Of a DNA stretch of 64,000 nt, positions 10,562-19,790 are shown piece after piece (position 1 is the stretch's first letter; each line of letters starts with the position of its first letter). The notes beneath the pieces were generated by a model. The model ran no database searches and was not told the DNA's origin. It saw only the letters and a program-made list of their open reading frames with translations. Source of the DNA: Paracoccaceae bacterium (GTDB lineage Bacteria; Pseudomonadota; Alphaproteobacteria; Rhodobacterales; Rhodobacteraceae); the NCBI GenBank assembly GCA_016744015.1, contig JADGFD010000010.1:48134-112133 (forward strand), read 5' to 3'. Made by a program: the position numbers and the translations under genes.

Positions 10562-12712
10562 CTACTTTCCGCCATCATTTCCGGTCAATTCGCATAGACT
10601 GGTATCTCTGAAGCGGATAACCTCGGCCACATCCGAATCTGCGTTTAGGGCAGTTTCTACATTCGTGAGATGTTCAATATCTCGCACCATAATGTCTAGC
10701 CGAATTCGGTAAAAATCTGACTTACGGGCGGTAAAACTTATATTAACGATATTTGAGCGGTGCTCACCGACCAACGTGCAAATGCGGCCCAGCACGCCTG
10801 CATCATTGGCCATGGCCACTTCGATTTTGGTTTCATTGCTGGCAAGACTTGAATCTGAGGTCCAGCGCAGGTCCACCCAGCGGCGGTCATTGCCCTCAAA
10901 GCGCTCCAGTATCGGGCAGTCAATCGCATGAATAAGCACACCGCGGCCTGGCATGGCAATACCGACAATCCGCTCTCCGGGCACTGGTGAGCAGCAAGGC
11001 GCGGGGGCAGCGGACTGATTGGGCTGGAGGCCGATCACGCGGTCCTCGTCTGGCCCCGGGCCCGCGCTGGCACCAGATTTTACGAGCTCAGGATACAGGG
11101 TTTGCACCAGTTCCGAGCCGCCAATATGCGCCGCACCAATCTCAGCCAGAAGGGCCTCACCATTTCTAAGGTTAAACAGCTTGGCGGCGGTTTCCAGGGC
11201 TTTATCGGTTGGCTTTTTGCCAACGCGGCCGAGGGAAACGCGGGCGATTTCGCGGCCCAGCCGGATGTGGGCATCGCGGTGCTCATCACGCATATAGCGG
11301 CGGATGGCCGATTTAGCGCGCCCCGTCACCACCATATCTTCCCAGCTCGGCTGCGGGCGCTGGCCTTCAGCGCGAATCACCTCAACCGATTGGCCATTGC
11401 GCAGCTTTGTCCAAAGCGGCACCCGTTGGCCGTTGACCTTTGCGCCCACACAAGAATCACCAATTCGGGTGTGGATGGCATAGGCAAAATCAATCGGGGA
11501 GGCCCCGCGCGGCAGCTTGATAACCTCGCCTTTGGGGGTAAAGCAAAACACCTGATCTTGAAACATTTCAAGCTTCACGTGCTCTAAAAATTCATCAGGA
11601 TTCTCAGAGGCTTCAAAACGCGCGGCAAGGGAGCGTAGCCAGTGGAACGGGTCAACCGCGAAGGGGTTTTCGGCGCGTGCGCCATCACGATATGACCAAT
11701 GCGCCGCCACCCCGCTTTCGGCAACTTGATGCATTTCAACGGTACGAATTTGCACCTCTACCCGCTTGGCATTGCGCCCCGAAACCGTGGTATGAATCGA
11801 GCGATAACCGTTGGATTTGGGCTGTGAGATATAGTCTTTAAAGCGGCCCGGAACGGCGTTCCAGCGCTGGTGCACAGCCCCCAGCGCGATATAAACATCT
11901 TGCACGGTGTCCGTGGTAATCCGGAACGCATAAATATCGGACAACCGGTTAAACGGCTCGTTTTTCTCTTCCATTTTGCGCCAAATGGAATAGGGTCGCT
12001 TTTCACGCCCCGTCACCCGCGCCTCAATGCCCGAATTGTGCAGCGCCACACGAATGTCTTCGGTAATGCGCGGAATCAGGTCGTCATTCTCTTTGCTGAG
12101 GTTGATAAACCGCCGCATGATCGAATTACGTGCCTCCGGGTTAAGCACCCGAAAGCAGAGGTCTTCCAGTTCCTCGCGGATAAACTGCATGCCCATGCGG
12201 CCCGCTAAAGGCGCATAAATTTCGATGGTCTCAAAGGCTTTCTGACGCTGCTTTTCCTTGCTCATGGATTTAATGGTGCGCATATTGTGCAGCCGGTCAG
12301 CCAACTTTACCAAGAGCACACGCAGATCTTTTGACATGGCCATCAACAGCTTACGGAAGTTCTCCGCCTGCTTGGTTTCCACGCTGGAAAGCTCAAGATT
12401 TGTGAGTTTGGTCACCCCATCCACCAGTTGCGCAATTTCCGGTGAAAACTGATCTGCCACCTGCATATAGGTCGCTTCGGTATCCTCAATGGTATCGTGC
12501 AGAAGGGCCGTTACGATAGTGGCATCGTCGAGCATCACCTCGGTCAGCAACATGGCCACTTCAACCGGATGCGTAAAATATGCCTCGCCAGATTTGCGAA
12601 ACTGCCCTTCATGCGCATCCTTGCCATAAGCATAGGCGCGCCGAATTAGGTCCGTATCCGCGTTCGGATTATAAGATTGGACCTTTGCGATCAGATCGTC
12701 AGCGGTGATCAA
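10562..12712 (-). CDS. Bifunctional (p)ppGpp synthetase/hydrolase (RelA/SpoT homologue)
   Basis: 716-residue stringent-response enzyme. In order: an HD hydrolase domain (THPVEVAMLL, TALLHDTIEDT), a ppGpp synthetase domain (KRPYSIWRKM, SNGYRSIHTT, VEVQIRT), a TGS domain (FTPKGEVIKLPRGASPIDFAY) and a C-terminal ACT domain. Both catalytic halves look intact, so it should make and degrade the alarmone, as the single long Rsh protein of alphaproteobacteria does. The start is a TTG at 12710-12712, supported by AGGAGG nine bases upstream. It follows rpoZ closely. Confidence 0.95.
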   Translation of the reverse strand: MITADDLIAKVQSYNPNADTDLIRRAYAYGKDAHEGQFRKSGEAYFTHPVEVAMLLTEVMLDDATIVTALLHDTIEDTEATYMQVADQFSPEIAQLVDGVTKLTNLELSSVETKQAENFRKLLMAMSKDLRVLLVKLADRLHNMRTIKSMSKEKQRQKAFETIEIYAPLAGRMGMQFIREELEDLCFRVLNPEARNSIMRRFINLSKENDDLIPRITEDIRVALHNSGIEARVTGREKRPYSIWRKMEEKNEPFNRLSDIYAFRITTDTVQDVYIALGAVHQRWNAVPGRFKDYISQPKSNGYRSIHTTVSGRNAKRVEVQIRTVEMHQVAESGVAAHWSYRDGARAENPFAVDPFHWLRSLAARFEASENPDEFLEHVKLEMFQDQVFCFTPKGEVIKLPRGASPIDFAYAIHTRIGDSCVGAKVNGQRVPLWTKLRNGQSVEVIRAEGQRPQPSWEDMVVTGRAKSAIRRYMRDEHRDAHIRLGREIARVSLGRVGKKPTDKALETAAKLFNLRNGEALLAEIGAAHIGGSELVQTLYPELVKSGASAGPGPDEDRVIGLQPNQSAAPAPCCSPVPGERIVGIAMPGRGVLIHAIDCPILERFEGNDRRWVDLRWTSDSSLASNETKIEVAMANDAGVLGRICTLVGEHRSNIVNISFTARKSDFYRIRLDIMVRDIEHLTNVETALNADSDVAEVIRFRDTSLCELTGNDGGK

Positions 12713-12731
12713 TCTAAGGGCCCTCCTGAGA

Positions 12732-13088
12732 TCAGCTCGGGCTTTGGGCTTCCATCAAGGCGCGCAGCATATTTTCCTCAGACATATCGTCCTCGGCTGG
12801 TGCGTCAGGGCTGTCTTTTTCCATCAGCAGCGGCATGGCGTCCTCTTCCGGCTCGTCCACTTCGTTATGGTCTTGCAGCTCACTCACGGCGGCTTCACGC
12901 AGCGCTTCGGCGGTAATGGTTTCTTCGGCGATTTCACGCAGGGCGACCACTGGGTTTTTGTCGTTATCGCGCTCTACCGTGATAGGGTCTCCGGCGGAGA
13001 TTTCGCGTGCGCGGTGGGCGGCCAGCACAACCAGCTCAAAGCGGTTGGCGACTTTATCAATACAATCTTCTACCGTTACGCGTGCCAT
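12732..13088 (-). CDS. rpoZ: DNA-directed RNA polymerase omega subunit
   Basis: 118-residue RNA polymerase assembly subunit. The conserved core [19 protein letters not shown] and AAHRAREI is at the N-terminus, followed by an acidic alphaproteobacterial tail. I chose the ATG at 13086-13088, six codons inside the longest frame, because it opens directly on the conserved core. rpoZ upstream of the (p)ppGpp synthetase is a near-universal proteobacterial pair; omega contributes to ppGpp binding in E. coli. Confidence 0.95.
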   Translation of the reverse strand: MARVTVEDCIDKVANRFELVVLAAHRAREISAGDPITVERDNDKNPVVALREIAEETITAEALREAAVSELQDHNEVDEPEEDAMPLLMEKDSPDAPAEDDMSEENMLRALMEAQSPS

Positions 13089-13167
13089 GCGATCTGCTCC
13101 ATTCAAATAGGGGACCCGAAGAATTCGCTATGTAATGGCTGAACAGGGTAATTACAAGGGGAAACGG

Positions 13168-13761
13168 CTAAAGCGGCTGGATTTCATTGCGAGCCTCGGC
13201 GGGGAGCGCGGCTAGCAGGGTGCGGGCTGTTTTGCCCAGCACGGGGTGGGGCCAATCAGGCGCAATTTCGGCCAGCGGTCTGAGCACAAAAGCGCGGTCT
13301 TGCAGGCGCGGATGCGGCAAGATGAGCGCCTCTGGGGTGGTCTCCAATTGCTGGGAAAGCGACAGACCTTGCCAATGGGCAAAAGCTGCGGGGCTGGGGG
13401 CGATTTCTTCGCCGTAAGCCAGCAGGTCAAGGTCTATCACGCGCGAGGCCCAACGCTTGGGGCGGGTGCGGCCAAGCACACTCTCGATATTGTGAAGGGC
13501 AGTTAAAACAGCCTTGGGCGGCAACTGGCTCTCAATTTCCACCACGCCGTTCACATAGTCCGGCCCGCTCCCCTTCGGAAAGGCCGGCGCGCTATACCAT
13601 TGGCTTTGCTTGGTGATTCGAATTGCTGCACCTGCGAACAACTCCAACGCCTCGTTAACCATTTCCAGCGATGTTCTGGTTGCAGTTTGCAGGTTTGACC
13701 CCAGCGCCACATATCCGCACCGTGACAAATTGGCGGTTTTTTGCCCTTGTTTGCGCGTCAT
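13168..13761 (-). CDS. folK: 2-amino-4-hydroxy-6-hydroxymethyldihydropteridine diphosphokinase
   Basis: 197-residue pyrophosphokinase of folate synthesis. The sequence starts with a basic stretch, then the fold opener YVALGSNL; the signature PKRWASRVIDLDLLAYG and HPRLQDRAFVLRPLAEIAPDW are present. Length is slightly above the usual 160-180 because of the N-terminal extension; an internal start is possible. Confidence 0.94.
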   Translation of the reverse strand: MTRKQGQKTANLSRCGYVALGSNLQTATRTSLEMVNEALELFAGAAIRITKQSQWYSAPAFPKGSGPDYVNGVVEIESQLPPKAVLTALHNIESVLGRTRPKRWASRVIDLDLLAYGEEIAPSPAAFAHWQGLSLSQQLETTPEALILPHPRLQDRAFVLRPLAEIAPDWPHPVLGKTARTLLAALPAEARNEIQPL

Positions 13762-13858
13762 TCGTTCTTATTTCCCATTTCAGCCATTGTGCGCTAGTAT
13801 ATACCTCATATAGTTATGCATTCGCACAAGCATTTTCTTGTTAAAAGGTCATTAACCT

Positions 13859-14431
13859 ATGTTTTATCGTGACGAACGGCTTGCGCTGTTCATTGACGGG
13901 TCCAATCTTTACGCAGCCGCCAAGGCGCTGGGTTTTGATATAGACTATAAACTCCTGCGCACCGAATTCATGCGGCGCGGCAAACTATTGCGAGCGTTCT
14001 ATTATACAGCGCTTTTGGAGAACGAAGAATATTCCCCCATTCGGCCCTTGGTCGATTGGTTGAACTATAACGGCTACCATATGCGCACCAAACCTGCCAA
14101 GGAATTTACTGATTCCATGGGTCGGCGGAAGATCAAGGGCAATATGGATATCGAATTGGCCGTAGACGCCATGGAGCTGGCCCCGAATGTGGATCACATC
14201 GTGATTTTCTCGGGCGACGGTGATTTTCGCCCCGTGGTTGAAAGCCTCCAGCGCCAAGGGGTGCGAGTTTCGGTGGTCTCGACCATTCGCTCCAACCCAC
14301 CGATGATCGCCGACGAGCTGCGCCGCCAATGTGACAATTTCATCGAACTTGATGAATTGCGTGATGTGGTGGGCCGCCCTTCCCGCCCTGATGACGGTAT
14401 GGGCGCCTTTGAGGACGCCGAAAGCCTGTGA
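13859..14431 (+). CDS. NYN domain protein (LabA/DUF88 family)
   Basis: 190-residue PIN-like fold protein, probably a nuclease. Conserved acidic residues are visible in [26 protein letters not shown] and [12 protein letters not shown], the layout of the LabA-like NYN group. The substrate is unknown. Its TGA overlaps the GTG start of ispH (GTGA), so it heads an operon with ispH, DUF3429 and rnhA. Confidence 0.88.
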   Translation: MFYRDERLALFIDGSNLYAAAKALGFDIDYKLLRTEFMRRGKLLRAFYYTALLENEEYSPIRPLVDWLNYNGYHMRTKPAKEFTDSMGRRKIKGNMDIELAVDAMELAPNVDHIVIFSGDGDFRPVVESLQRQGVRVSVVSTIRSNPPMIADELRRQCDNFIELDELRDVVGRPSRPDDGMGAFEDAESL

Positions 14432-15375
14432 AGCCCGAGCTGACCATCTATCTGGCCGCCCCGCGCGGGTTTTGCGCGGGGGTTGATCGGGCCATAAAAG
14501 TGGTGGAAATGGCGCTGGAAAAGTGGGGCGCGCCTGTATTTGTGCGCCACGAGATTGTGCACAATAGATACGTGGTTGATGGGTTGCGAGATAAGGGTGC
14601 GGTTTTCGTTGAAAGCCTCGCGGATTGCCCCGATGACCGCCCTGTGGTTTTCAGCGCCCACGGCGTCGCAAAATCGGTGCCCGCCGCGGCTGAGAAGCGC
14701 AATATGCTTTACGTTGACGCCACCTGCCCGCTTGTTTCTAAGGTGCATATGGAAGCCGAGCGGCACCACCGCGACGGGCTGCAAATGATTATGATCGGCC
14801 ATAAAGGCCACCCCGAAACCATTGGCACCATGGGGCAGCTGCCTGAAGGTGCTGTGCTTTTGGTGGAAACAATTGAGGATGTGGCGCAGGTGCAGCCAGA
14901 TGACCCCGCGCGCATTGCCTTCATTACCCAAACCACACTGAGCGTAGATGACGCTGCCGATATTATCGCGGCCCTTAAGACGCGCTTTCCGGTAATTATC
15001 GGCCCGCGCAAAGAAGATATTTGCTACGCGACCACGAATCGGCAAGCTGCCGTGCGGGAAATTGCGCCCAAAATTGATGCGCTTTTGGTGATCGGCGCGC
15101 CAAATTCCTCCAATTCCCGCCGCTTGGTGGAGGTGGGTGAGAAATCCGGCTGCGCCTATGCGCAACTGGTGGAGCGCGCGACCAATATTGACTGGCGGGC
15201 GCTTTCAGGCGCTCACGCCATTGGCATTACGGCGGGGGCCTCGGCTCCCGAAATCTTGATCGAAGAGGTCTTGGATGCCTTTCGCGAGCGCTATAGATTG
15301 CAGGTTGAAATCGTTGAAACCGCCACCGAGAATATCTCGTTTAAAGTGCCGCGCATATTAAGAGAGCCCGCATGA
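14428..15375 (+). CDS. ispH: 4-hydroxy-3-methylbut-2-enyl diphosphate reductase
   Basis: 315-residue iron-sulfur enzyme making IPP and DMAPP in the last step of the MEP pathway. The three cluster cysteines are seen in [20 protein letters not shown] and [10 protein letters not shown]; the catalytic Glu lies in FITQTTLS context and the substrate pocket motif [10 protein letters not shown] is intact. The start is GTG, coupled to the upstream NYN gene. Confidence 0.96.
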   Translation: MKPELTIYLAAPRGFCAGVDRAIKVVEMALEKWGAPVFVRHEIVHNRYVVDGLRDKGAVFVESLADCPDDRPVVFSAHGVAKSVPAAAEKRNMLYVDATCPLVSKVHMEAERHHRDGLQMIMIGHKGHPETIGTMGQLPEGAVLLVETIEDVAQVQPDDPARIAFITQTTLSVDDAADIIAALKTRFPVIIGPRKEDICYATTNRQAAVREIAPKIDALLVIGAPNSSNSRRLVEVGEKSGCAYAQLVERATNIDWRALSGAHAIGITAGASAPEILIEEVLDAFRERYRLQVEIVETATENISFKVPRILREPA

Positions 15376-15794
15376 AACCCGTCCCTTTCCTTCCGGCCTT
15401 GTTTGGTCTGATCCTCGTTTTACCGTTTATCTATGCCACCGTTGCGCTGACAGGGTTGATCACGCCGCCGGGCGCCTATTGGGCCAGTCCCTACAGTGTT
15501 TTTAACTCTTATGGTGCCATTTACGTTGGCCTATTGGGCGGTGTTTACTGGGGGTTTGCCGCAAAAAGAGCAAACATCCTCGATGTCTTCATCGCTGTGC
15601 TGCCGCCCTTTGCAGCCTTTGCGGCATCGGTTTCTGCCACCCCCAAACTTTCTTATGCCATCGCGCTTGCGGCTTTACTGGTGTTTGACCTGATCTATAT
15701 ATCTCGCGGCGCGGCCCCAAGGTGGTGGCTCTCGCTTCGTATCTATAGCGGAATCGTCGCCATTGGATGCTTGGTTTACGCTTATTATGCCTAG
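15372..15794 (+). CDS. DUF3429 family membrane protein
   Basis: 140-residue protein with four predicted membrane helices (about residues 6-30, 45-63, 70-95 and 118-138). The conserved core [17 protein letters not shown] is characteristic of DUF3429. Function unknown. Its ATG overlaps the ispH TGA (ATGA), and its end overlaps the rnhA start by eight bases. Confidence 0.78.
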   Translation: MKPVPFLPALFGLILVLPFIYATVALTGLITPPGAYWASPYSVFNSYGAIYVGLLGGVYWGFAAKRANILDVFIAVLPPFAAFAASVSATPKLSYAIALAALLVFDLIYISRGAAPRWWLSLRIYSGIVAIGCLVYAYYA

Positions 15795-16239
15795 TCTTTT
15801 TATTTACACAGATGGAGCCTGCTCAGGCAATCCGGGCCCTGGTGGCTGGGGCGCGCTGCTCGTTGCAAAAGAAGGCGACACCCTTTTAAAATCGCGTGAA
15901 CTATGTGGTGGCGAGGCCGATACAACCAACAATCGCATGGAGCTCACGGCGGCGATAGAGGGCTTAAACGCACTCGAACGCCCAAGCGCCGTGACGGTGG
16001 TGACCGATAGTTCATACGTGAAAGACGGCATCAGCAAGTGGATGCACGGTTGGAAGAAAAAAGGCTGGAAAACCGCCGCCAAAAAGCCGGTGAAGAATAA
16101 AGAGTTGTGGATAGCTTTGGATGAGGCCCAAGCCCGCCATCAGGTCACTTGGGAATGGGTGAAAGGCCATGCGGGCCATGCCGAGAATGAGCTGGCCGAT
16201 GGCCTCGCCAATAAAGGCATGGAGCCGTTTAAGGCTTAA
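15787..16239 (+). CDS. rnhA: Ribonuclease HI
   Basis: 150-residue RNase H1 that cleaves RNA in RNA-DNA hybrids. The acidic catalytic residues appear in [34 protein letters not shown] and NELADGLA. The hybrid-binding basic protrusion ([19 protein letters not shown]) is present. I chose the ATG at 15787 over an upstream in-frame ATG because it leaves the normal family N-terminus. Confidence 0.96.
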   Translation: MPSLFIYTDGACSGNPGPGGWGALLVAKEGDTLLKSRELCGGEADTTNNRMELTAAIEGLNALERPSAVTVVTDSSYVKDGISKWMHGWKKKGWKTAAKKPVKNKELWIALDEAQARHQVTWEWVKGHAGHAENELADGLANKGMEPFKA

Positions 16240-16482
16240 CTAGCTCTTGTCGATATACTTTTTGTAAAGAAAAACCAGAAGCGCTACACCCAAAATCGCG
16301 CCAATAAATCCGGCTGCAACCCCCAGCACCGCCAGCAACACCCGCAATGCCAGCCCGCCAATCAACGCACCGACAATGCCAAGCGCAATCGTCTGCGGCA
16401 AAGGCAGATCAATTTTCAGCAGCCGCGTGCCCACATAGCCCGCCGCCGCCCCAATAATTATCCAGTATACTATCACGCCCAT
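16240..16482 (-). CDS. GlsB/YeaQ/YmgE-like small membrane protein
   Basis: 80-residue protein made almost wholly of three glycine-rich membrane helices, ending KKYIDKS. The glycine pattern (IIIGAAAGYVGTRLL, GIVGALIGGLALR) resembles the transglycosylase-associated/GlsB family induced by envelope stress in other bacteria. Its stop abuts that of rnhA. Confidence 0.6.
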   Translation of the reverse strand: MGVIVYWIIIGAAAGYVGTRLLKIDLPLPQTIALGIVGALIGGLALRVLLAVLGVAAGFIGAILGVALLVFLYKKYIDKS

Positions 16483-16542
16483 CGCTGCCTCCTCAATGTT
16501 TCTGGCATTAACATAGGCATTGCGGCAAATGATTTCCAGTGC

Positions 16543-17448
16543 CTAACCAAGTTTTTCACCCTGAAACAGCGGGAATCCCCGCGCAAAACTGTCTGCCGCC
16601 ATTGGTCCTTTACCCGCCCGCTGAAGCTTTGTCAGCCGCACAGCCCCTTGACCACAGGCAATCAGAAATTTGTTATCAAGCGCCTCACCCGCTGGGCCGC
16701 TTTCACTTGTCACGACACTGCCTAAAAGCTTAACCCGCTCGCCCTTCATTTCACACCAAGCGCCGGGAAAGGGCGAAAGCCCTCTGATTTGGCGGTCAAT
16801 GGTCTCTGCGGGTTGGCTCCAGTTGATCTTCGCTTCGGCTTTATCTATTTTGGCGGCGTAGGTTACGCCCGCCTCCGATTGTAGTTCGGCATTAAACTTT
16901 CTTTTGTTCAACACCTCAACAATCAGCTCTGAGCCAATCTCAGCCAGCCTGTCATGCAAACTCGCGGCGGTATCATCTTCCGATATATCGGTTTTGCGGC
17001 GGGCAATCACCGGCCCTGTATCCAGCCCCGCTTCCATCTGCATTACGCACACGCCGGTCTTCTCATCTCCGGCCATAATCGCCCGCTGAATGGGCGCTGC
17101 CCCGCGCCATCTAGGCAATAGAGAAGCATGGATATTTAGGCAGCCTTTGCTGGGTATATCCAGCACCGATTGCGGCAGAATGAGCCCATAGGCGACCACC
17201 ACAGCGACATCTGCCTCATGCGTGGCAAAGGCCGCTCGGTCTGATTCCTCTTTAAAGTTCAGCGGGGTAAATACCTCAAGCCCCAAGCCCTCAGCGCATT
17301 TCTGCACGGGGCTAGGCCGCGCCTTCTTTCCCCGCCCTGCCCTGCGAGGCGGCTGGGAATAGACGGCCACAATCTCGTGGCCCGCGCTATGCAACGCCTC
17401 TAAAACATTTACCGAAAAATCGGGAGTGCCCATAAACACAATCCGCAT
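16543..17448 (-). CDS. fmt: Methionyl-tRNA formyltransferase
   Basis: 301-residue enzyme that formylates initiator Met-tRNA. The N-terminal formyltransferase fold contains [16 protein letters not shown], the [12 protein letters not shown] loop with conserved Asn/His (LNIHASL), and the catalytic Asp in [11 protein letters not shown]-terminal OB-like domain follows. It lies three bases after the deformylase-like gene, forming a def-def'-fmt operon. Confidence 0.96.
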   Translation of the reverse strand: MRIVFMGTPDFSVNVLEALHSAGHEIVAVYSQPPRRAGRGKKARPSPVQKCAEGLGLEVFTPLNFKEESDRAAFATHEADVAVVVAYGLILPQSVLDIPSKGCLNIHASLLPRWRGAAPIQRAIMAGDEKTGVCVMQMEAGLDTGPVIARRKTDISEDDTAASLHDRLAEIGSELIVEVLNKRKFNAELQSEAGVTYAAKIDKAEAKINWSQPAETIDRQIRGLSPFPGAWCEMKGERVKLLGSVVTSESGPAGEALDNKFLIACGQGAVRLTKLQRAGKGPMAADSFARGFPLFQGEKLG

Positions 17449-17451
17449 TTT

Positions 17452-17952
17452 TTATCTCCGCTTCATGTTTTTGGCGTGTTTGGCCAGCAGCATTTTCCGT
17501 TTCACAGGGCTGAGATGATCGACAAATAGTTTACCGTTTAAGTGGTCAATCTGGTGCTGCACCGATGTGGCCCACAGGCCCACAAAATCCCGCTCTGTCA
17601 CCGCGCCATTTTCATCCAAATAGCGCGCCGTAATCGCCCTTGGGCGCTCAACCTTGGCATAAAGCCCCGGGATATTCGGGCTGCCCTCCTCATGTGTGCG
17701 CATCTTGGCAGATGCATGCACCACCTCTGGGTTGGCCATCCGCACCGGCTCATTGCGCCCATCAGAGCAATCCACCACAGCCAGCCGTAGCATTTCACCA
17801 ATTTGCGGCCCCGCCAAACCAACGCCGGGCATAGTATACATAGTGGCCAGCATTTCACCCCACACCGCACGCACGTGGTCGTCTACCCCGTCTACCGGAT
17901 TGCAAACCGTGCGGAGGCGTTTATCAGGAAACATCAAATAGGGGCGCGTCAT
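17452..17952 (-). CDS. Peptide deformylase-like protein lacking catalytic residues
   Basis: 166-residue paralogue of the deformylase encoded just upstream. The fold is clear (GVGLAGPQIG, then EEGSPNIPG, then HQIDHLNGKLF), but two defining residues are changed. The metal-ligand Cys of EGCLS is Ser in EGSPN, and the catalytic Glu of HEXXH is Gln in HQIDH. The two His ligands remain. It is therefore probably not an active deformylase; a binding or regulatory role is possible. The frame is intact and the gene is coupled to def (4-base overlap), so it is maintained, not decaying. Confidence 0.85.
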   Translation of the reverse strand: MTRPYLMFPDKRLRTVCNPVDGVDDHVRAVWGEMLATMYTMPGVGLAGPQIGEMLRLAVVDCSDGRNEPVRMANPEVVHASAKMRTHEEGSPNIPGLYAKVERPRAITARYLDENGAVTERDFVGLWATSVQHQIDHLNGKLFVDHLSPVKRKMLLAKHAKNMKRR

Positions 17953-18470
17953 CCCGCGCGGGCCCGCTCTTTTTTTAGCTTTTTCATCTTGGCCGTAATC
18001 ATCCGGCGCTTGATCCCTGAAAGGTAATCCAGGAACAGTGTCCCGTTGAGATGGTCCAGCTCGTGCTGTGCGCAGGTAGCGGCGATATCCTCGAATTCTT
18101 CTTCGTGATCTTTGCCATCAATATCTTTGAACTGCATCCGCACTTTGGCGGGGCGGGTCACATCTTCATAAACGCCGGGGATAGAAAGGCAGCCCTCTTC
18201 ATGCACGTTTACCTCTTCCGAGGTCCATGTAACGCGCGGATTGATCAGCACGCGCGGCTCGGGTGCTGCCTCTTTCCCTGCAACATCCATCACAAAAAAC
18301 CGTTCCAAAACACCGACTTGTGGCGCAGCAAGGCCAATGCCCGGCGCGTCATACATGGTTTCAAGCATGTCTGTTGCCAGCTTGCGCAGCTCAGGGCTAA
18401 TGCCGTCTACCTGCGCGCAGATCTTTTTTAGGCGCGGATCAGGGTGGATGATGATTTTCTTTAAGCTCAT
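17949..18470 (-). CDS. def: Peptide deformylase
   Basis: 173-residue metalloenzyme removing the formyl group from nascent proteins. All three family motifs are intact: GIGLAAPQVG, EEGCLSIPG (metal-ligand Cys) and HELDHLNG (HEXXH). I start at the ATG 18468-18470 (MSLKKIIIHPDPRL), the normal N-terminus, not six codons upstream. First gene of the def-def'-fmt operon. Confidence 0.95.
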   Translation of the reverse strand: MSLKKIIIHPDPRLKKICAQVDGISPELRKLATDMLETMYDAPGIGLAAPQVGVLERFFVMDVAGKEAAPEPRVLINPRVTWTSEEVNVHEEGCLSIPGVYEDVTRPAKVRMQFKDIDGKDHEEEFEDIAATCAQHELDHLNGTLFLDYLSGIKRRMITAKMKKLKKERARAG

Positions 18471-18569
18471 GGCGTTCACATAATCCAACCCGCGCCATCA
18501 AGCAAGGGGCGGATTGGGGGTTTTCCTTGGGCGGGAATGCGCGTAGCGTGGCTGAAAACGGAGGTTCAT

Positions 18570-19742
18570 ATGGCTAATTTTGACGAGATGATTGACCGGC
18601 GCGGCACGCATAGTGCCAAGTGGGATGTGATGGAGGCGGTTTATGGTGTATCGCCGGATGACGGCCTTTCGATGTGGGTTGCTGATATGGATTTCCGCCC
18701 ACCGCAAGCGGTGACGGACACGCTTCAAGCGATGATCGACCACGGCGTGCACGGCTACTATGCGCCCGATTCCAGCTATAAAGCGGCGGTGTGCGGCTGG
18801 ATGCAGCGGCGGCATGGCTGGGAGGTTAAGCCCGAGTGGATTTCCACCACCCATGGCTTGGTAGCTGCTGTGGCGCTGGCACTTCAGGCCTTTACGAATA
18901 AGGGCGATGGGGTGATTTTGTTTACGCCGGTTTACCACGCTTTTGCCAAGATGATTGGCAATAACGAGCGGCATATTGTAGAGGCGGAGCTTTCGCTTGA
19001 AGCCGGCCGCTATGAGCTGGACCTCGCATCGCTAGAGGCTTCGCTGGATGGCTCGGAAAAAATGGTAATACTGTGCTCGCCGCATAACCCCGGCGGGCGG
19101 GTTTGGAGTGTGGATGAGCTGCGTTCGGTGGCTGATTTCTGCGTGAAGCATGATCTGCTGCTGGTATCTGACGAGATCCACCATGATCTGGTGTTTGCGC
19201 CGCATAAGCATACAATGATGGCCTTGGCTGCGCCTGAGATTGCAGACAGGCTGGTGACGCTGGTGGCGGCATCCAAAACTTTTAACCTAGCCGGCGGGAT
19301 GACAGGCGCGGTGGTCATTTCTGATGAGGCCTTACGGGCCCGGTTTGCCAAGGCGCATCAAGCTGCGGGGGCCTCACCCAACCGCTTTGGCATGATGATG
19401 ACAGAAGCTGCCTACAATGAGGGCGAGGGCTGGCTGGAAGAGCTGCTGGCTTATCTGACCGAGAACAAGCGCGTGTTTGACGAGGGCGTAAATGCCATTC
19501 CGGGCTTGCGCTCTATGGCGCTTGAAAGCACCTATTTGGCATGGGTTGATTTTAGTGGCACGGGCATGGAGATGGCCGAGGCGATTGACCGAGTGCAAAG
19601 CCGCGCCAAGATTGCCGCGAATTATGGCGAGACTTTTGGCAAAGGTGGCGAGCATTTCCTGCGGTTTAACCTTGGCTGCCCGCGCGCAATGGTGGAAGAT
19701 GCCGTAAAACGGCTGCAACTGGCTTTTGAAGACTTGCAATAA
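18570..19742 (+). CDS. PatB/MalY-type pyridoxal-phosphate aminotransferase, putative cystathionine beta-lyase
   Basis: 390-residue fold-type I PLP enzyme. It opens MANFDEMIDRRGTHSAKWD, typical of the MalY/PatB group, and has the PLP-contact segments HNPGGRVW and SDEIHHDL, and the Schiff-base Lys in AASKTFNLAGG. Members cleave C-S bonds of cystathionine or cysteine conjugates. A GGAGG precedes the ATG at 18570. The substrate cannot be decided from sequence. Confidence 0.85.
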   Translation: MANFDEMIDRRGTHSAKWDVMEAVYGVSPDDGLSMWVADMDFRPPQAVTDTLQAMIDHGVHGYYAPDSSYKAAVCGWMQRRHGWEVKPEWISTTHGLVAAVALALQAFTNKGDGVILFTPVYHAFAKMIGNNERHIVEAELSLEAGRYELDLASLEASLDGSEKMVILCSPHNPGGRVWSVDELRSVADFCVKHDLLLVSDEIHHDLVFAPHKHTMMALAAPEIADRLVTLVAASKTFNLAGGMTGAVVISDEALRARFAKAHQAAGASPNRFGMMMTEAAYNEGEGWLEELLAYLTENKRVFDEGVNAIPGLRSMALESTYLAWVDFSGTGMEMAEAIDRVQSRAKIAANYGETFGKGGEHFLRFNLGCPRAMVEDAVKRLQLAFEDLQ

Positions 19743-19752
19743 AACAAATTGC

Positions 19753-19773
19753 TAGGGGTGATTTTAGCCCCTA
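19753..19773 (+). terminator. Stem-loop after the patB-like gene
   Basis: Inverted repeat TAGGGG / CCCCTA with a 9-base loop, 11 bases after the stop. No T tract, so it is a weak candidate. Confidence 0.35.
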
Positions 19774-19790
19774 AATTGCATAAATCAAAC

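Noticed and set aside
14194..15165. Long open frame antisense to ispH (323 codons)
   Set aside because: It lies opposite a clear ispH and NYN gene with intact motifs; the antisense protein shows no family features.
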